This document shows, in pieces, positions 22,286-23,875 of a stretch of DNA of 23,875 nt (the first letter of the stretch is position 1; each line of letters starts with the position of its first letter). Location of the stretch: positions 1 through 23,875 of the IMG/VR virus record IMGVR_UViG_3300037134_000107; one strand, given 5' to 3'. The notes beneath the pieces were generated by a model. The model saw only the letters and a program-made list of their open reading frames with translations. It was not told the DNA's origin and did no database searches. Source of the DNA: a virus. The position numbers were made by a program, and so were the translations under genes.

Positions 22286-23147
22286 AGACGTCCGGCAAAC
22301 GGCCCGTGTAAACGGAGGTCACCTCGCGCACCCGGCGCTGATACTGCTCCAAGAACTGCTGCGCCTCGCCATAATTCTGCGCGTTGTTCTTGGCGAGATA
22401 CGCGGCATAGAACTTGATCGGATCCTGACTCATCGGCGGGATGGCGTCCGCCGTTGTCGTATCCCCGATCGCGTACGGCGTCGGCAGAATGATCGAATCG
22501 ACCTCGATGGCGTAGGACTGGTCCGGGCACGGCCCCACGAAGATGCCGTTGTCCCCATAGACCGCCCAGGCCACCGGCTGGCGCTGGTAGGAGGCCGCCA
22601 AGAAGGGGCGGAACCAGGCGGAGAACATGCGCCACGGATACCACTGCAGCGAGTATCGCTCGGTGCCCCACAGCAGGTTGACCGAGAGAATGTCGTACGT
22701 GAGAACCGAGATGACGCCTACTTGCGCCGTGGCGCCGGCGCCGGCGCCTGAATCAGTGATCGTGGCAACAGGGGCTGAGGAGTAGCCGCTACCGAAGTTC
22801 GTAAATGAGACGGCGTTGACCGCGCCCCCACTCTGGGACACCGTAGCGGCTACACCTGAGCCTCCGCCTCCACTGAAACTAATCGCAGGAGCTGAATAGC
22901 CTGCCCCGGGCGTAAGAACAACCCCACCGTCGACGGCGCCAAATGTGTATTGCTCAACCCCGCCAGTGACGTACGAATTCTGGAGCGTTCGCAGACAGCC
23001 AGTATCCATGACAGTCTGTTTGCGCGCTTCATTGATGTAGCCGTCGATCTGCGATTGCGTCCAACGATTGCCGTTGGGATCGTGGAGCAGATCGTAAACC
23101 TGGAACTCATAGGTGCCGGGAGTGGTCGCGGGCGCAAGAAACGTCAT
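22275..23147 (-). CDS. Head-tail adaptor (connector)-like protein
   Basis: 290 aa. Residues 12-55 (TYEFQVYDLLHDPNGNRWT, GYINEARKQTVMDTGCLR) and 235-290 (PPMSQDPIKFYAAYLAKNNAQ, RRVREVTSVYTGRLPDVYGG) give the helical ends typical of phage adaptor proteins that bind beneath the portal. A Gly-rich beta insert (about 75-145) with two GxGY repeats (PGAGYSAPAISFSGGGGSG, FGSGYSSAPVATITDSG) interrupts the helical frame. It starts three bases after the 106-aa gene's stop and overlaps the nozzle gene. Function inferred from fold hints and from order: small head-region proteins, adaptor, nozzle. Confidence 0.65.
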   Translation of the reverse strand: MTFLAPATTPGTYEFQVYDLLHDPNGNRWTQSQIDGYINEARKQTVMDTGCLRTLQNSYVTGGVEQYTFGAVDGGVVLTPGAGYSAPAISFSGGGGSGVAATVSQSGGAVNAVSFTNFGSGYSSAPVATITDSGAGAGATAQVGVISVLTYDILSVNLLWGTERYSLQWYPWRMFSAWFRPFLAASYQRQPVAWAVYGDNGIFVGPCPDQSYAIEVDSIILPTPYAIGDTTTADAIPPMSQDPIKFYAAYLAKNNAQNYGEAQQFLEQYQRRVREVTSVYTGRLPDVYGG

Positions 23148-23150
23148 TCA

Positions 23151-23471
23151 TCACGCGGCTTCGGATTTGCGCGTGTTCTCGAGCAGCGAGGACTTCGAGA
23201 CCATCACCGCCTCATCGAAGACGAACCGTGCGAGCTTCTTCACGCCGTCGAGGTTCTCGACATACGTCTTTTTCTCCGGATCGTAGGTCATCGACCAGCC
23301 CAGGCGCACCAGCGCCTCCGACTTGTCCGGCAGGTTGAAGGCGAACAGGTGGGTCGCCGCATCGCTCGAGATCAGCACCCGCTCGCCGGGCGGGAAGACG
23401 AAGTCCTCGCCGTCATAGCGGTCCTGGTGCACGAAACTGTTCTTGTTGGTCACGAAAATCTGCTTAGCCAT
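23151..23471 (-). CDS. Small head-region protein, 106 aa
   Basis: Begins MAKQIFVTNKNSFVHQDRYDGEDFVFPPGERVLIS, a compact beta domain that resembles conserved small phage proteins found between capsid and adaptor genes. Residues 40-60 (HLFAFNLPDKSEALVRLGW) and the end (KKLARFVFDEAVMVS) are alpha/beta. GGAG lies seven bases before the ATG. A decoration or head-completion role is inferred. No enzymatic motif. Confidence 0.65.
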   Translation of the reverse strand: MAKQIFVTNKNSFVHQDRYDGEDFVFPPGERVLISSDAATHLFAFNLPDKSEALVRLGWSMTYDPEKKTYVENLDGVKKLARFVFDEAVMVSKSSLLENTRKSEAA

Positions 23472-23502
23472 AGGTCAACTCCGGCTTGGATGCTTCACAT
23501 GC

Positions 23503-23526
23503 CATGCCCACCAGCGGCGGGCCATG
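23503..23526 (-). other. Imperfect hairpin in gap between two head-region genes
   Basis: CATGCCCACC and GGCGGGCCATG can pair with one bulge and one mismatch. It lies in the 58-base gap between the 113-aa and 106-aa genes and has no T-run. It could tune late-operon expression. Low confidence. Confidence 0.25.
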
Positions 23527-23529
23527 TCC

Positions 23530-23871
23530 TCAGAACGATTGCAGCTTGACGACATCGGACGCACCGCCCACCACCGGGGTCTGCACCGCGACCGTCGTCA
23601 CCGTACCGGCCGCCAACTGCGTGCCCAGCGCGAGCGTCGGCACCGCCTGGATGTTCACGCCGCCGAAGTTGTTGCCCGACAGGGTCGTGATCCCGGTGGT
23701 CGCCGCCGTGACGGTAGTCGGGAACTGCGGATTGGAGATGCGCTGCGTGAATGACACGGACGTGTTGGCCGCCGGGGTCGCCACGGTCACGCCGCCCTGA
23801 AACAGGGCATACGCGCCGGTGTAGCCGACGCCCGCCGTGGTGTTCGTGATCGAGGTGATCGTGAAATTCAT
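23530..23871 (-). CDS. Small beta-rich head-region protein, 113 aa
   Basis: Starts MNFTITSITNTTAGVGYTGAYALFQGG near the right edge. It is Thr/Val/Ala-rich with alternating beta strands (VTVATPAANTSVSFTQ, GTVTTVAVQTPVVGG) and no charged active-site motif. Its place ahead of the 106-aa and adaptor genes suggests a capsid-associated or decoration protein. Which virion part it joins is not shown by the sequence. Confidence 0.6.
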   Translation of the reverse strand: MNFTITSITNTTAGVGYTGAYALFQGGVTVATPAANTSVSFTQRISNPQFPTTVTAATTGITTLSGNNFGGVNIQAVPTLALGTQLAAGTVTTVAVQTPVVGGASDVVKLQSF

Positions 23872-23875
23872 GATC

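Overview
The window is part of a tailed-phage genome (or prophage) with high GC. The short-tailed, podovirus-like assignment rests on the late gene order. A head-tail adaptor and a nozzle/DNA-stabilization-like protein are followed by three large Ala/Gln-rich proteins in the usual place of internal virion (ejection) proteins, then tailspikes and lysis genes. No tape-measure gene is visible. A GH24-type lysozyme, hydrophobic holin candidates and a lipoprotein with a lipobox point to a Gram-negative host. Capsid, portal and terminase genes must lie outside the right edge. No integrase, repressor, polymerase, tRNA or CRISPR array was seen.

Positions 1-4359 carry rightward, early-type genes packed with ATGA or GTGA stop/start overlaps. 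They are small unknown proteins, a RecE-like PD-(D/E)XK exonuclease, an HNH endonuclease, a RecA-fold/Sak4-like P-loop ATPase and a coiled-coil protein with a DnaJ-type zinc module. The exonuclease and ATPase look like a phage recombination module. The HNH gene sits between them in an AT-richer block that runs on into the ATPase gene. Two degenerate hexamer arrays of unit TCGNGG (1-158 and 1001-1141) sit directly in front of gene starts. Both are open as Ser-Arg/Trp/Gly dipeptide tracts that end at an ATGA overlap with the next gene. The second array is bracketed by a 17-bp direct duplication that includes the start codon of the downstream gene.

From 23871 down to 4435 the window is a leftward late operon. 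In transcription order it holds two small head-region proteins, adaptor, nozzle, an HxxxH-motif protein, a GNAT acetyltransferase, three ejection-type proteins, two small proteins, two tail/receptor-region proteins, a beta-helix tailspike, a PASTA protein with WTADG tandem repeats, a second larger tailspike, a lysis cassette (lysozyme, one-TM protein, two-TM holin candidate, lipoprotein) and four small or accessory proteins ending in a carbohydrate-binding-like jelly roll. The two operons converge at about 4360-4434.

Inside the late operon, 14825-15017 holds two tiny hydrophobic ORFs on the opposite strand. The first has a strong ribosome binding site, and the pair is arranged like a moron. 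The most unusual items are the twin TCGNGG arrays with their duplicated start region and this reverse-oriented micro-operon.
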